Source: Paraburkholderia sp. BCC1886
GTDB lineage: Bacteria; Pseudomonadota; Gammaproteobacteria; Burkholderiales; Burkholderiaceae
NCBI RefSeq assembly: GCF_900996245.1
Contig: NZ_CAAJGK010000041.1
Span: 1 to 64,000 of the forward strand
DNA length: 64,000 bases
Reading direction: 5' to 3'
Below the pieces are notes generated by a model that was given only the letters and a program-made list of their open reading frames with translations, was not told the DNA's origin and ran no database searches. Positions 37,606 through 46,793 of this stretch are shown one piece after another (position 1 is the first letter of the stretch; every line of letters starts with the position of its first letter). A program made the position numbers and the translations under genes.

Positions 37606-39195
37606 TTAACCTTTGAAGAAAACCTTGTCGAAACTTTCGTGCACGCCGATTGCCGTCGTCACCACGTTTTGCAGCCGCTTGTCGTAGATCGTCGGGAAGT
37701 CGAGTTCGCACAACCATGCAACCGGTACATCGTCGACCAGCACTTTCTGCATCTGAGAGTAGATGGCCTGGCGTTTGGCCGGATCGGTTTCGCTGGCGCC
37801 GGCCTGGGCGAGCTTGTCGACCTCGGGGTTCGAATAGCCTTCCGTATTCGAGAACAGGATCTTGCGAATGTTGGAAGACACGTAAGCGCGCGTTACGCCA
37901 ATGGCCGGATCGCCGAACTGGTACAGCGAGTTCACGGTCATCTGGTAGTCCCAGTTGGCGACGCGCTGAGCCCAGCCGCCGGCGTCGGTGGTTTGCAACG
38001 TGACCGCCACGCCGATCTTGCTGAGCGCTTCGCGCAGGAACTCGCAGGTCCGCGTGAACGACTCGCCATACGGCGGCACCAGCAGCGAGAGCCGCGCGCG
38101 AATGCCGCTCGCGTCCGGCTTCAGCCCCATCTGGTCGAGCAGCGCAGTGGCCTTGGGCACCGAGTAGTCGTACTTGCGCACGTTGGCATCGTAAAAGCGC
38201 GTGCGCGAGCTGATTGGGCCGGTGGACACGCGTCCATAGCCATAAAGGATTTTTGAGCGGATAAACTCGCGATCGACGGCATGCATCACGGCCTGACGGA
38301 AGCGTTTGTCGTCCATCGGCTTGACGCGGTTGTTCATGTCGAGCCACAGGATCGGCGCGAAGTACTCGTAGCCCTTGGTCGTCATCGTTTCGTTCGGCGC
38401 GGCTGCGAGCCGGCGTGCGTCGAACAGTTCGAGGTCGGTCCATTGCGTGAGCTGCACGGTGCCTTCTTCGAGCGCCAGCGCCCGCGAAGCGCCGTCGGGG
38501 ATGATGTGATAGATCAACCCGTCCAGATACGGCTGGCCTTTACGGAAGTAATCCTCGTTACGTACGAGCTGGATATGCGAGCCGCGCACCCACTCCTTGA
38601 ACTTGAACGGCCCCGTGCCGATGGGCTTCAGATTCGCCGGGTTCTTCACGACGTCGGTGCCCGCATAGATGTGCCTGGGCATGACCGGCAGGTTCGCAAT
38701 GTCGAAAGCCGAGAGGAACGGGCCAAACGGCTCCTTCAGCTTGAAGACCACGGTGTTCGCATCGGGCGCGGTGATCGACGCGCAACGCCCGAAGATGTCG
38801 CGGGCGCGCGGGCTGGTTTGCGGCAGGAACTCGGTGGCCGTGTACACCACGTCGGTGGCGCTGAAAGGCTGACCGTCATGCCACTTTACGTTCGGTTCGA
38901 GATGGAACGTGTAGGTCAGCGCGTCGGCCGAGACTTCCCATGACCGTGCGAGGCTCGGCAGCGGCTTGAGGTCGAAGTCATAAGTGAGCAGGCTCAGGAA
39001 AATCTTGCCGGAGACGGTTTGCGTGGGCGTCTGCTGATTGACGGCGAGATTGAGCATGGGCGGCTCGGGCTGCAAGATCGAATTGAGTACGCCGCCTTTG
39101 GTCTGCCCGTAGGCGCGTGTAATACCCATTGGCATTTCGACGGCGCCCAGCGCAGCCATGGCGGCGATGAGCTTGTTGAACTCTCTTCTTTTCAT
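37606..39195 (-). CDS. peptide/nickel-type ABC transporter substrate-binding protein
   Basis: This 529-residue SBP_bac_5 family protein starts at the ATG at 39195, giving an N-terminal KRREFNK followed by a hydrophobic stretch, a Tat-type (twin-arginine) signal rather than a Sec one. An upstream start at 39255 would bury this signal. The mature part shows the family layout: EPPMLNLAVN, LARSWEVSADALTYTFHLEP, VKWHDGQPFSATDVVYT and FNTEGYSNPEVDKL-type segments. Export in folded form may mean a bound cofactor or slow-folding protein. The substrate could be a peptide or the acylated compound cut by ArgE-2. A LysR box lies 120 bases upstream. Confidence 0.92.
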   Translation of the reverse strand: MKRREFNKLIAAMAALGAVEMPMGITRAYGQTKGGVLNSILQPEPPMLNLAVNQQTPTQTVSGKIFLSLLTYDFDLKPLPSLARSWEVSADALTYTFHLEPNVKWHDGQPFSATDVVYTATEFLPQTSPRARDIFGRCASITAPDANTVVFKLKEPFGPFLSAFDIANLPVMPRHIYAGTDVVKNPANLKPIGTGPFKFKEWVRGSHIQLVRNEDYFRKGQPYLDGLIYHIIPDGASRALALEEGTVQLTQWTDLELFDARRLAAAPNETMTTKGYEYFAPILWLDMNNRVKPMDDKRFRQAVMHAVDREFIRSKILYGYGRVSTGPISSRTRFYDANVRKYDYSVPKATALLDQMGLKPDASGIRARLSLLVPPYGESFTRTCEFLREALSKIGVAVTLQTTDAGGWAQRVANWDYQMTVNSLYQFGDPAIGVTRAYVSSNIRKILFSNTEGYSNPEVDKLAQAGASETDPAKRQAIYSQMQKVLVDDVPVAWLCELDFPTIYDKRLQNVVTTAIGVHESFDKVFFKG

Positions 39196-39314
39196 TCGTG
39201 ATCCCGTGTGCAGTAAAGGGCGTTCGGCCAGTGTGTGGAAAGCTTGGGTAAGCATTGCGCCGCGCGATGAATGCGGCAGCGAACGGTAGCAAGACTAAGC
39301 ACGCACAATCATGC

Positions 39315-39335
39315 CGTCCAATACTGAAACAATTG
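39315..39335. promoter_or_regulatory. LysR box 1 (CAAT-N9-ATTG) between dppA and lysR
   Basis: A 21-base sequence with dyad arms CAAT and ATTG lies 34 bases before the LysR gene and 120 before dppA. It matches 19 of 21 bases with 42727-42747 upstream of the ArgE-2 operon. Shared spacing, sequence and location make it the best operator candidate for the LysR protein encoded at 39369. Confidence 0.75.
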
Positions 39336-39368
39336 CCTAACGATGCTTTTGTCTTATATGCTTTCGCC

Positions 39369-40316
39369 ATGAACCTTCGCCGAATCGAATATTTCTTGTC
39401 CGTCGTGGATGCAGGAACCATCACGGCCGCCGCGGCGCACTGTGGAATCGCGCAACCGGCACTGAGCCGGCATATCCAGGCACTGGAAGGCGAGGTCCGG
39501 CTCAAGCTGTTCTATAACAACCGCAATCGCCTGCAATTGACGCCCGCCGGGCGTCAATTCGTTTCAATGGCACGCGCGCTCCTGACCATGTCGCGTCATG
39601 TCGAGACCGTCGTAGGCAGTCTCGCGAGCGGTCACATCACGCGCTTGCATCTGGGCGCGACGCCCAGCACGGTGCGCTATATGGTCGCGCCTTTTCTGGC
39701 GACGTTGCCCTCCACCGCGCCTACCGTATTGACGCGCGAAGTCGATCACTATCACGTGTACGACACGCTGCAGCACGGCATCGACCTGGTGATCTCGCCC
39801 ACACCGTGCCCGAAGGAATACAGCTTTCGCGTGCTGGGGCATTTTCCGTTGCGGGCCTATGTGAAAGGCGACCATGCATGGGCGCAGGCGCAACGAACCC
39901 ATGTCACGCTGCGCGAACTGGTGGCCGAGCGGGTGCTCGCGCACAGTACTCGCGGCGTTAGCCGCCATGTGCTGGATGCGGCGGTCGCGCGTCAGGGTTT
40001 GCGTTATGAACATCTGGACGAATGCGACGACGGCTCGACCATGGTCGCGCTATCGGCGAGCGGTCACGGCGTGGCGGTGACGACCGACCCCGCGCAGTAC
40101 GGCGCCTATGGCGTGGAGATCATGGAAGTCGGCGACGCCACCGGCACGCTCATGCAGGACGAGGCGGACGCCGGGCCGCTGTCGCTCACGCTCTACGCCG
40201 CGTGGGACCCCGAGCATTACGGTGCGACGACCATCGAAGGACTGGTGGGGGAGTTGCAGGCGCATCTGAAGCGTACCCGACGCTCCATGCGTGGGAGCAC
40301 CGTCGCGTACGGGTAA
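39369..40316 (+). CDS. LysR-family regulator (module B)
   Basis: This 315-residue regulator starts MNLRRIEYFLSVVDAGTITAAAAHCG, with helix-turn-helix AQPALSRHIQALEGEVRLKLF and an effector-binding domain. The frame extends to 39255, but the ATG at 39369 begins the family fold. It is divergent from dppA and converges on the GhrA-like gene. Identical CAAT-N9-ATTG boxes before dppA/lysR and before the argE-2 gene indicate that it controls both operons and itself. Confidence 0.92.
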   Translation: MNLRRIEYFLSVVDAGTITAAAAHCGIAQPALSRHIQALEGEVRLKLFYNNRNRLQLTPAGRQFVSMARALLTMSRHVETVVGSLASGHITRLHLGATPSTVRYMVAPFLATLPSTAPTVLTREVDHYHVYDTLQHGIDLVISPTPCPKEYSFRVLGHFPLRAYVKGDHAWAQAQRTHVTLRELVAERVLAHSTRGVSRHVLDAAVARQGLRYEHLDECDDGSTMVALSASGHGVAVTTDPAQYGAYGVEIMEVGDATGTLMQDEADAGPLSLTLYAAWDPEHYGATTIEGLVGELQAHLKRTRRSMRGSTVAYG

Positions 40317-40328
40317 GCATTAAGCCGG

Positions 40329-41273
40329 TCAGTAGCCGCGTGTCCGGTCGATCGCATTGACCGGCGCTTCTCCCGCGAACGCGCGGCGCAAGTTCGTCAC
40401 CACCTGTTCGACGATCACTTCGAAGCGCGCCGACGACGCCATATGCGGCGTGACCAGCACTTTTGGATGCGACCACAACGGACTGTCCTGCGCGAGCGGC
40501 TCGCGAGCGAACACGTCCAGCATGGCGCCACGCAAATGCCCGCTGTCGAGCGCGTCGAGCAGATGCGGCACGACCAGATGCTCGCCGCGTCCGCAGTTGA
40601 TAAACGCGGCACCCGGCTGCATCGCCGCGAAGGTCTGCTGGTTGAAGATGCCGTTGGTGAGCGGCGTGAGCGGCAGCAAACACACCACCACGTCGCGATC
40701 GGCGAGAAACTCGGGCAAAGCATCGCTGCCCGCATACGTGCGCCATGCCGGATTGTCCCGTGCAGTGCGAGCCCAGCCCGTCACGTCGAAGCCGAGGTTG
40801 GCGAGATAATCCGCCACCGTGTTGCCCAGAACGCCGAGCCCCATGATGCCGACCCGTGTCTGCGGCGCGGCCTGTTGCACGGGCGTGCGCCAGCTGCGCG
40901 CCGCGCGGTCGGCGGCGACTTCGTCGAAACGGCGGTGATAGTAGAGCGTCGCCCACGCGACGTATTCGGCCATGCCGCGCGCGAGATTCGGGTCGATCAC
41001 GCGGCACACCGGCACCTGCGGCAGTTCGGGATCGGCGAGCGTATTGTCGACCCCGGCGGCCACCGACGAGACGATCTGCAATTGCGGAAAACGCTTGAGC
41101 ACGCCGTGCGGCGGATGCCAGCAGATGGCGCCCTTCACCGCGTCGGCGGGGACCGCTTGCGCGTCTTCGGCGTTGCGGATCAACTGGAAATCGAATTCAG
41201 GCGCTGCCTCTTCGAGCATTTCCTTCAGGCGTGAAAAATCAGTCGTCGTGCTACAAAGCAGAATCGTCGTCAT
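40329..41273 (-). CDS. GhrA-like D-2-hydroxyacid dehydrogenase
   Basis: This 314-residue NAD(P)-dependent enzyme has a Rossmann motif GIMGLGVLGNTVADYLANLGF and the catalytic Arg-Glu-His set, Arg in NCGRGEHLV, Glu in DVFAREPL and His in VTPHMAS. It most resembles glyoxylate/hydroxypyruvate reductase A. It would interconvert a 2-oxo acid and D-2-hydroxy acid released by module B. The ATG at 41273 is preferred over the extended frame to 41372. It follows the ArgE-2 gene by 68 bases and probably shares its transcript. Confidence 0.88.
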   Translation of the reverse strand: MTTILLCSTTTDFSRLKEMLEEAAPEFDFQLIRNAEDAQAVPADAVKGAICWHPPHGVLKRFPQLQIVSSVAAGVDNTLADPELPQVPVCRVIDPNLARGMAEYVAWATLYYHRRFDEVAADRAARSWRTPVQQAAPQTRVGIMGLGVLGNTVADYLANLGFDVTGWARTARDNPAWRTYAGSDALPEFLADRDVVVCLLPLTPLTNGIFNQQTFAAMQPGAAFINCGRGEHLVVPHLLDALDSGHLRGAMLDVFAREPLAQDSPLWSHPKVLVTPHMASSARFEVIVEQVVTNLRRAFAGEAPVNAIDRTRGY

Positions 41274-41341
41274 GCTGAGAAATGGATTGAGACCGGCATT
41301 CGGAGCCGGTCCCGGGTGGTTGTGTCGGGCTCGACGGGGCG

Positions 41342-42673
41342 TCAGGCGGGCAGCGCTTCCACGCCGCACCACTCGACGATGAAGCGTGCAAAAATTTCCG
41401 TGACTTCGATCATGCTGGCGAGCGACACGCTCTCGTCGAAGCCGTGTACGCTGCGTGCAATCGGCCCGTAGTTGGTCACCGGCACGTCGAGCATCTTGCG
41501 GAAATGGCGGCCGTCGGTCGTCGCGGTCAACGCAACCCGTTCAATGGGTGCGCCGTTCACGCTCTCGTGCATCGCGCCGAGCAACTGGATCGGTTCGGCA
41601 TCGAGGTCGTATTCGCAACCCGGCGCGTGGAAGCCTTCATAGCTCACGTTCACGCGAATGTCCGGCTGGTTCAGCGCGAGCCGCGCGGTTTCGATGCAGG
41701 CTTCGGCCTGGCGCTTGGCTTCGTCGATATCGGTATTCGGATAGCACGACAGGCGCAAGCCGATTTCGCATGTCGACGGCACCGACGAATTCCATTCGCC
41801 CGCATGAAGCTGGCCGATGTTGAAGTTGATCGGGTGCGGATGGTCGCGATACAACGGGTGACGGTTTTCCGGCAGGTTCAATTCCGCTTCGAGTTCCTTC
41901 AACGCCGCAATGAAATGCTGCGCGGCTTCGAGCGGGCTCACGCCGTCCTGCATATAGGCGGCGTGCGAAGGCTTGCCGACTACTTCGACCGTCATCCAGA
42001 ACACGCCGAGTTGCGCGGACGAGAGCTTTTGATGCGTCGGCTCGGGAATCAGCACGGCGTCGAAGGCGGTCAGCTTGGCGGTATTGATCGCATGGCGCAG
42101 TGCCGAGACTGTCGCGAGCGTGCCGTTGCCGGTGTATTCCTCTTCGAGCACGCCGTTGAAACCGACGTTGGCGGCCGGTTGCACGCCGAGCTCGCGCAAG
42201 GCCTTGAAGGCGGCGAGCGCGCAGACGATCCCCGCTTTCATGTCGCCCGCGCCGCGGCCGTAAATCCAGCCGTCGTGCAGCTTCGATTCGAAAGGCGGCT
42301 CGCTCCAGAGTTCGGCGGGACCGGTCGGCACCACGTCGAGGTGGCCGTTGAAGAGCACCGAGCGGCCCGTGCTGCGTTCCGGGCGATGCACGGCGAGCAC
42401 GTTATAACGGCCGCCGTCGGGACAGCACGGCATGGAGAACAGCGGTTCGTCGCGCAGCAGATCCGTGCGTAACATGATGCGTTCGGATTCGAGGCCGAGC
42501 GTCGCGAGTTCCTGCTCGAGAAATTCGGCGCCCGGCATTTCTTCGCCGGGCAGGCTCTTCGCTCCGACGAAGCGCGTGAGGGTTTCGGTCAGATAAGGGG
42601 TGAGTCGGCGCACGGCTTCGGCGATCTGCTCGACGCTCGGCACGCTCGACACTTCGGGTTGCTCGATTGACAC
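41342..42673 (-). CDS. M20 family ArgE/DapE-type amidohydrolase (module B)
   Basis: This 443-residue paralogue of the protein at 28797-30098 has metal and catalytic motifs VLFNGHLDVVPTGP, GRGAGDMKAGI, VLEEEYTGNG and ALTATTDGRHF. It should hydrolyse N-acyl or peptide-like substrates imported by the DppABC-DF system. The start is a GTG (42673) with AGGAG 7 bases upstream. A LysR box lies 54 bases before it. A leaderless N-terminus places it in the cytosol. Confidence 0.9.
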   Translation of the reverse strand: MSIEQPEVSSVPSVEQIAEAVRRLTPYLTETLTRFVGAKSLPGEEMPGAEFLEQELATLGLESERIMLRTDLLRDEPLFSMPCCPDGGRYNVLAVHRPERSTGRSVLFNGHLDVVPTGPAELWSEPPFESKLHDGWIYGRGAGDMKAGIVCALAAFKALRELGVQPAANVGFNGVLEEEYTGNGTLATVSALRHAINTAKLTAFDAVLIPEPTHQKLSSAQLGVFWMTVEVVGKPSHAAYMQDGVSPLEAAQHFIAALKELEAELNLPENRHPLYRDHPHPINFNIGQLHAGEWNSSVPSTCEIGLRLSCYPNTDIDEAKRQAEACIETARLALNQPDIRVNVSYEGFHAPGCEYDLDAEPIQLLGAMHESVNGAPIERVALTATTDGRHFRKMLDVPVTNYGPIARSVHGFDESVSLASMIEVTEIFARFIVEWCGVEALPA

Positions 42674-42726
42674 GAGTTGCTCCTGGCGGTTAAGTCCAGG
42701 TGAAGGCTACAAGTTGGCACTATGAG

Positions 42727-42747
42727 CGTCCAATGCCGAAACAATTG
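42727..42747. promoter_or_regulatory. LysR box 2 (CAAT-N9-ATTG) upstream of the argE-2 operon
   Basis: This is the partner of 39315-39335, differing at 2 of 21 bases. The dyad CCAAT / ATTGG is even slightly longer here. Its position 54 bases before the GTG start fits an activator site just upstream of a promoter. Confidence 0.75.
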
Positions 42748-42833
42748 GGTATGGATGCTGCCGCTGTATGGCGGCGCCCGCATGACCGCAAACTCGTAGC
42801 CCGACCGAACCACCGGGCAACCCGTTTCGTCAC

Positions 42834-44030
42834 CTAGAAATACGACAGGTTCGGCAACGGCGTGCCGTGAGTGACCTGCTTGCCGACGGCCAGCGCCTTG
42901 TAGACCAGCGGATTATGCGCAGTCACCGTGCGCAGCGCGCGCCAGTGCCGGTCGAGCCGTTGCGAACGGCGCGTCGCCGAAGCACCGCCCAGTTCGAACA
43001 GTTCGCCGCCCGCCCGTAACGCGAGTTCGTCGACGATGATCTTGGTCTTCGCGGTGCTGGCCGCAGCCTGCTCGAACGCATGGGTCGACACCTCGCCGGC
43101 CGTCGCGCTGGCGAAGCCGGTTTCTAGCCACTGCGCCGCTTCCAGCACGCCGACGCGCGCGAGATGCGCGACGCTTTCCAGGCGGCCGAGCACCGATTGC
43201 AGCAACGGGTCGTCGGCGGGCACTTCGTCCACCGCGTGATAGAAGTTGCGCTCGCGCGATCGGAGGAGTGCCGCCGCGTCGACTACCACACGCTGCAGGA
43301 TGCCCGCCACGACGGCGGACAGATACAGCTGCGCGAAGGTCGCGAAATACGGCAGACGGGTCACGTGGCGCTCGTCGGTAATCTCTTCGGGGGCCACGGC
43401 GACATTCGTATACGTGGTGGTGCCGCTGGCGGTGAACTGCTGGCCGAAGCCGTCCCAGTCGTCGGCGATGTGCACGCCCGCACGGCGCGCGGGCACGACG
43501 ACCTTGATGGGACGTTGCCCGGCGTCGGCCGCGTAGACATAGATGTGATCCGCGTACAGGTTGCCGGTGCTGTAGAACTTCTGGCCGTTCAGACGTAGTC
43601 CGTCCGGGCCGGGCGTCACGGCGGTCTGATAGACGAGATTGCCGACGTTGGCGCGGCCCAGTTCGGTCGCCGATGCGCCGAAGGTCTCGCCACGTGCGAT
43701 CCAGTCGAGATAGGTAACGAATTGCGGCAAGCGGCTCTGATCGATCAACAGCGTTTCCACCACGTTCAGCGGATTGCGGAACGCGTGCGCGACGTTAGGA
43801 TCCGCTTGAGCCAGGTCGATGACGAACGCGAATAGCTGCGTGAGCGTAATGCCGCCGCCGCCCCGCTCGCGCGGCAGTCGCAGCGCGCCGAGGCGGGCGT
43901 CTTTCAGACGCTGCATGGTGGCGCTGAAGGCGGCCGTGTCGCGGTCGGGCTGGGCTTCCTGTTCGGCGACCCACGGTAGCAGCGCGCGCAGATCGGCGAG
44001 TTCGACAGGAGGGAGGGAAGAAGCGGTCAC
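42834..44030 (-). CDS. acyl-CoA dehydrogenase-fold flavin monooxygenase, DszC/SfnB-like
   Basis: This 398-residue protein has the acyl-CoA dehydrogenase fold and a C-terminal RLDRHWRALRTVTAHNPLVYK run, which marks the DszC/SfnB group of FMNH2-dependent monooxygenases rather than true dehydrogenases. It is expected to oxygenate sulfur or another heteroatom in a substrate delivered by the sulfonate transporter. The start is GTG (44030) without a strong ribosome-binding site. It is the last gene of the aldolase-ssuA-ssuC-ssuB series, 46 bases after ssuB. Confidence 0.82.
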   Translation of the reverse strand: MTASSLPPVELADLRALLPWVAEQEAQPDRDTAAFSATMQRLKDARLGALRLPRERGGGGITLTQLFAFVIDLAQADPNVAHAFRNPLNVVETLLIDQSRLPQFVTYLDWIARGETFGASATELGRANVGNLVYQTAVTPGPDGLRLNGQKFYSTGNLYADHIYVYAADAGQRPIKVVVPARRAGVHIADDWDGFGQQFTASGTTTYTNVAVAPEEITDERHVTRLPYFATFAQLYLSAVVAGILQRVVVDAAALLRSRERNFYHAVDEVPADDPLLQSVLGRLESVAHLARVGVLEAAQWLETGFASATAGEVSTHAFEQAAASTAKTKIIVDELALRAGGELFELGGASATRRSQRLDRHWRALRTVTAHNPLVYKALAVGKQVTHGTPLPNLSYF

Positions 44031-44076
44031 GGTGGGGAGATCCTTGAAGAGAGATGTTTAGCGAGAGTGGTAACGC

Positions 44077-44835
44077 TCAGGCCTCGTCGTCGGTATCCAC
44101 GCCGAGCGTCGCCAGCAACTGCTCGCGCAGCGCCGCGAAGGCGGGATGACTCGGGCGGCGCGGCCGCGGCAGTGCGATATCGATGTCCGTGCCGATGCGG
44201 CCGTTTTCAAGCACCAGCACGCGGTCGGCGAGCAGCAATGCTTCATCGACATCGTGCGTGACCAGCAGGACGGTGGCGCCGTGCGCTTTCCAGACTTCGG
44301 CGATCAGGCGCTGCATCTGCATGCGCGTGAGTGCATCGAGTGCCGCGAACGGTTCGTCGAGCAGCCATAGTTCCGGATTGCGCACGAGGGCGCGTGCCAG
44401 CGCGACGCGTTGCGCCTCGCCGCCGGAGAGCGTCAGCGGCCAGGCATGCAGGCGATGCGCGACGCCCACTTCGCCGAGCGCCGCGGCAATCACGCCCGCC
44501 GGGTCGGGCCCGCGCAAACCGAGCGCGAGATTCTGCTCGACGGTTTTCCACGGCACGAGGCGCGGTTCCTGAAACACGACCGAGCGTCGCGCCGGCACGT
44601 CGATGCTGCCGGCGGGTGCCGCATCGAGCCCGGCCAGCGTGCGCAGAAGCGTCGACTTACCCGAGCCCGAGCGGCCCAGCAACGCGACGAACGCGCCGCG
44701 CCGGATCTGCAGATCGAGATGGTCGAGCACGGCGTGCTCGCCGAAACGCCGGGTCAGTTGCCGTACGCGAATCACGGGATCGGCGACGGTTTCGACAGCG
44801 GGCGCCGCGACGGCGCGCAGCGGAATGGCATTCAT
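44077..44835 (-). CDS. ssuB: sulfonate/taurine-type ABC transporter ATPase
   Basis: This 252-residue ATPase has Walker A GRSGSGKST, a Q-loop in VFQEPRLVPWKTVEQNL, the signature LSGGEAQRVALARAL and Walker B LWLLDEPFAALD. It matches SsuB/TauB-like enzymes in size. It is 3 bases downstream of the permease gene and energises import of an aliphatic sulfonate or related organosulfur compound. The symbol is given by analogy; a taurine or other sulfonate system is possible. Confidence 0.88.
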   Translation of the reverse strand: MNAIPLRAVAAPAVETVADPVIRVRQLTRRFGEHAVLDHLDLQIRRGAFVALLGRSGSGKSTLLRTLAGLDAAPAGSIDVPARRSVVFQEPRLVPWKTVEQNLALGLRGPDPAGVIAAALGEVGVAHRLHAWPLTLSGGEAQRVALARALVRNPELWLLDEPFAALDALTRMQMQRLIAEVWKAHGATVLLVTHDVDEALLLADRVLVLENGRIGTDIDIALPRPRRPSHPAFAALREQLLATLGVDTDDEA

Positions 44836-44838
44836 CGA

Positions 44839-45651
44839 CTAGTCCTTGAGGTTCGACGGACGCCATACCAGCAGGCGCCGTTCGGCGGCTCGCACCAGCG
44901 CATCGGTGCCGAGACCGAGCAGCGCATAGACCAGCAGGCAAGCCATGATGATGTCGGTGCGCATGTAGTCCTGTGCGGTGATCGCGAGATAACCGATGCC
45001 GCTCGACGCGTTGATCTGTTCGCCCACCACCAGCGAGAGCCAGGAAATACTGAGCGCGTAGCGCAGCCCGACCAGAAACGAAGGCAACGCGCCCGGCAGC
45101 ACGATGTGGCGAATCTGCTCGCTGCGCGTCAGATCGAGCGTGCCCGCCATCTCGACGATTTTTGCGTCGACACCGCGAATTCCCGCGAACAGGTTCAGAT
45201 AAATAGGAAACAGACAGCCCAGCGCGACGAGGCCGATCTTCGGCGTCTCGCCGATGCCGAACCACAGAATGAAGAGCGGCACGAGCGCCAGATGCGGCAA
45301 CGTGCGCGCCATTTGCAGGAGCGCGTCGACCGCGTCTTCGCCGCGCCGCGACAGACCCGCGCCGAGCGCGAGCACGGTGCCGAGCGTGAGACCGATGGCG
45401 AGGCCGCTCGCGGCGCGCCCGAGCGACACCAGCAGATGCCGGCCGAGTTCGCCGCTAAGCGAGAGGTGCCAGAGTGTCGTGGCGATCTGCGAGGGCGAAG
45501 AAAAGCGTCGCTCGTTGACGAGTCCTGCCAGCGCCGCGACTTCCCATATCACGAGCAACAGCAGCGGCACGGCGTAGCGCCGCACGCGCGTAAAGCCTGG
45601 ACGGCGCGTACCAAGACGCGCGCCGCCAAGGGTGAGACTGGTATCAGCCAT
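44839..45651 (-). CDS. ssuC: sulfonate-type ABC transporter permease
   Basis: This 270-residue permease starts at the ATG at 45651 (the frame is open to 45957). It shows a helix-rich SsuC/TauC profile with LPHLALVPLFILWFGIGETPKI, FPIYLNLFAGIRGVD, the EAA loop SEQIRHIVLPGALPSFLVGLR and GIGYLAITAQDYMRTDIIMA. The assignment to the nitrate/sulfonate/taurine group is firm; the specific substrate is inferred from its binding protein. Confidence 0.9.
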   Translation of the reverse strand: MADTSLTLGGARLGTRRPGFTRVRRYAVPLLLLVIWEVAALAGLVNERRFSSPSQIATTLWHLSLSGELGRHLLVSLGRAASGLAIGLTLGTVLALGAGLSRRGEDAVDALLQMARTLPHLALVPLFILWFGIGETPKIGLVALGCLFPIYLNLFAGIRGVDAKIVEMAGTLDLTRSEQIRHIVLPGALPSFLVGLRYALSISWLSLVVGEQINASSGIGYLAITAQDYMRTDIIMACLLVYALLGLGTDALVRAAERRLLVWRPSNLKD

Positions 45652-45719
45652 GACGCTGCTCCCGATGAGTTGAGCGCAGGCGGCCGCCGCCGTAGCCGGG
45701 CCGCCGCGCAAGGTGTCGT

Positions 45720-46739
45720 TCAGGCTTGCGTCGCGAAGCTGGTATCGAAGGCCGGGCTGACATCGCCGAGAGACTTCTTGAGCATGCCGTAGCGGTAAAA
45801 GCCGTCGGCTGCGTGCTGCAAGGCGGTGCGCACATCGGGCGTGAGGGCTTCGGGCGTCGGCTTGAAGTCTTTCAGCAACGAGCGGGCCGTGACGAGGTCG
45901 AGCCTGGTGTCCTGCGCGAGTGCGTTCGCAGCCGCCTCCACGTTGGCCAGTGCCCAACGTTGCGCGCGCTCGCTGCGCGCGAGAAAGTCGCGTACGTGCT
46001 CGCGTTTCGTGCGCGCGGCGTCCTGGTGGACCAGATAAAAGTTGTTGCCGCTATATAGCCACGACACGTCCCGTAGATCGGCGACCGGATACGCCTTGTT
46101 CTGCTCGATCGCCAGCGTCGAATACGGTGCCCAGGTCAGCCACGCATCCACGGCGCCGGCGGCAAACGCGGGTTTCGCCGCGGGCGGATCGAGAAACACC
46201 AGTTCCACGTCGCTCACTTTGAGACCCGCTTTATCCAGCAGGCCATAGGCCATCAGTTGCGGACCACCGCCTGCGTTGACCGCGAGCTTCTTGCCCTTCA
46301 GATCGGCCACGCGATGAATGCCGGAATTCGCCTGCGCGAGCAGCGGGACGAAACTCGGCGCGAACTTGATCGCGCTGACCGCGCGCGCCGGACAACCGGC
46401 GGCATACGCGAACAGGAACACCGTATCGCCGGTCTGGCCCACGTCGAGCGCGCCGGCATTGAAGGCTTGCAACTCCGGCTGACCCGAATGGAATTTGCTC
46501 CACTCGATCGAGTACGGCAGATTTTTCGCTTCGCCCGATGCTTCGAGAAAAGCCTTCCAGCCGATCGAATTCATGTCGCCCACGCGCAGCACGTCCTGCG
46601 CGCGCGCCGAATTGCCGAACGTGAAGGTGCTGGCCGCAGCGCCGAGTCCGGCGAGCAGCAAACGGCGTCGTCGTTGCGAATGCTCGCTGAGCGATGAGTC
46701 GACGAGGGAGGTGGGTGTCGATTGAGTCACTATGGTCAA
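45720..46739 (-). CDS. ssuA: sulfonate-type ABC transporter substrate-binding protein
   Basis: This 339-residue protein has an arginine-rich leader RRRRLLLAGLGAAASTFTFG and an ARA cleavage region. A periplasmic binding fold follows, with LEASGEAKNLPYSIEWSKFHSGQPELQAFNAG-type SsuA sequence split by normal family features such as GQTGDTVFLFAYAAG and WAPYSTLAIEQ. The frame opens with TTG at 46739; a GTG at 46730 is equally plausible and neither has a clear ribosome-binding site. It lies 54 bases after the class II aldolase and 68 bases before the permease gene. Confidence 0.9.
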   Translation of the reverse strand: MTIVTQSTPTSLVDSSLSEHSQRRRRLLLAGLGAAASTFTFGNSARAQDVLRVGDMNSIGWKAFLEASGEAKNLPYSIEWSKFHSGQPELQAFNAGALDVGQTGDTVFLFAYAAGCPARAVSAIKFAPSFVPLLAQANSGIHRVADLKGKKLAVNAGGGPQLMAYGLLDKAGLKVSDVELVFLDPPAAKPAFAAGAVDAWLTWAPYSTLAIEQNKAYPVADLRDVSWLYSGNNFYLVHQDAARTKREHVRDFLARSERAQRWALANVEAAANALAQDTRLDLVTARSLLKDFKPTPEALTPDVRTALQHAADGFYRYGMLKKSLGDVSPAFDTSFATQA

Positions 46740-46793
46740 AGTCGTCTGGGAATGGGAGGCGCGGCTTATGAAGGCCGCGCAGGCCGCTTCGCT

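Noticed and set aside
36685..38256. 523-residue plus-strand frame over dppB and dppA
   Set aside because: No conserved motifs; clearly the complement of permease and binding-protein genes.
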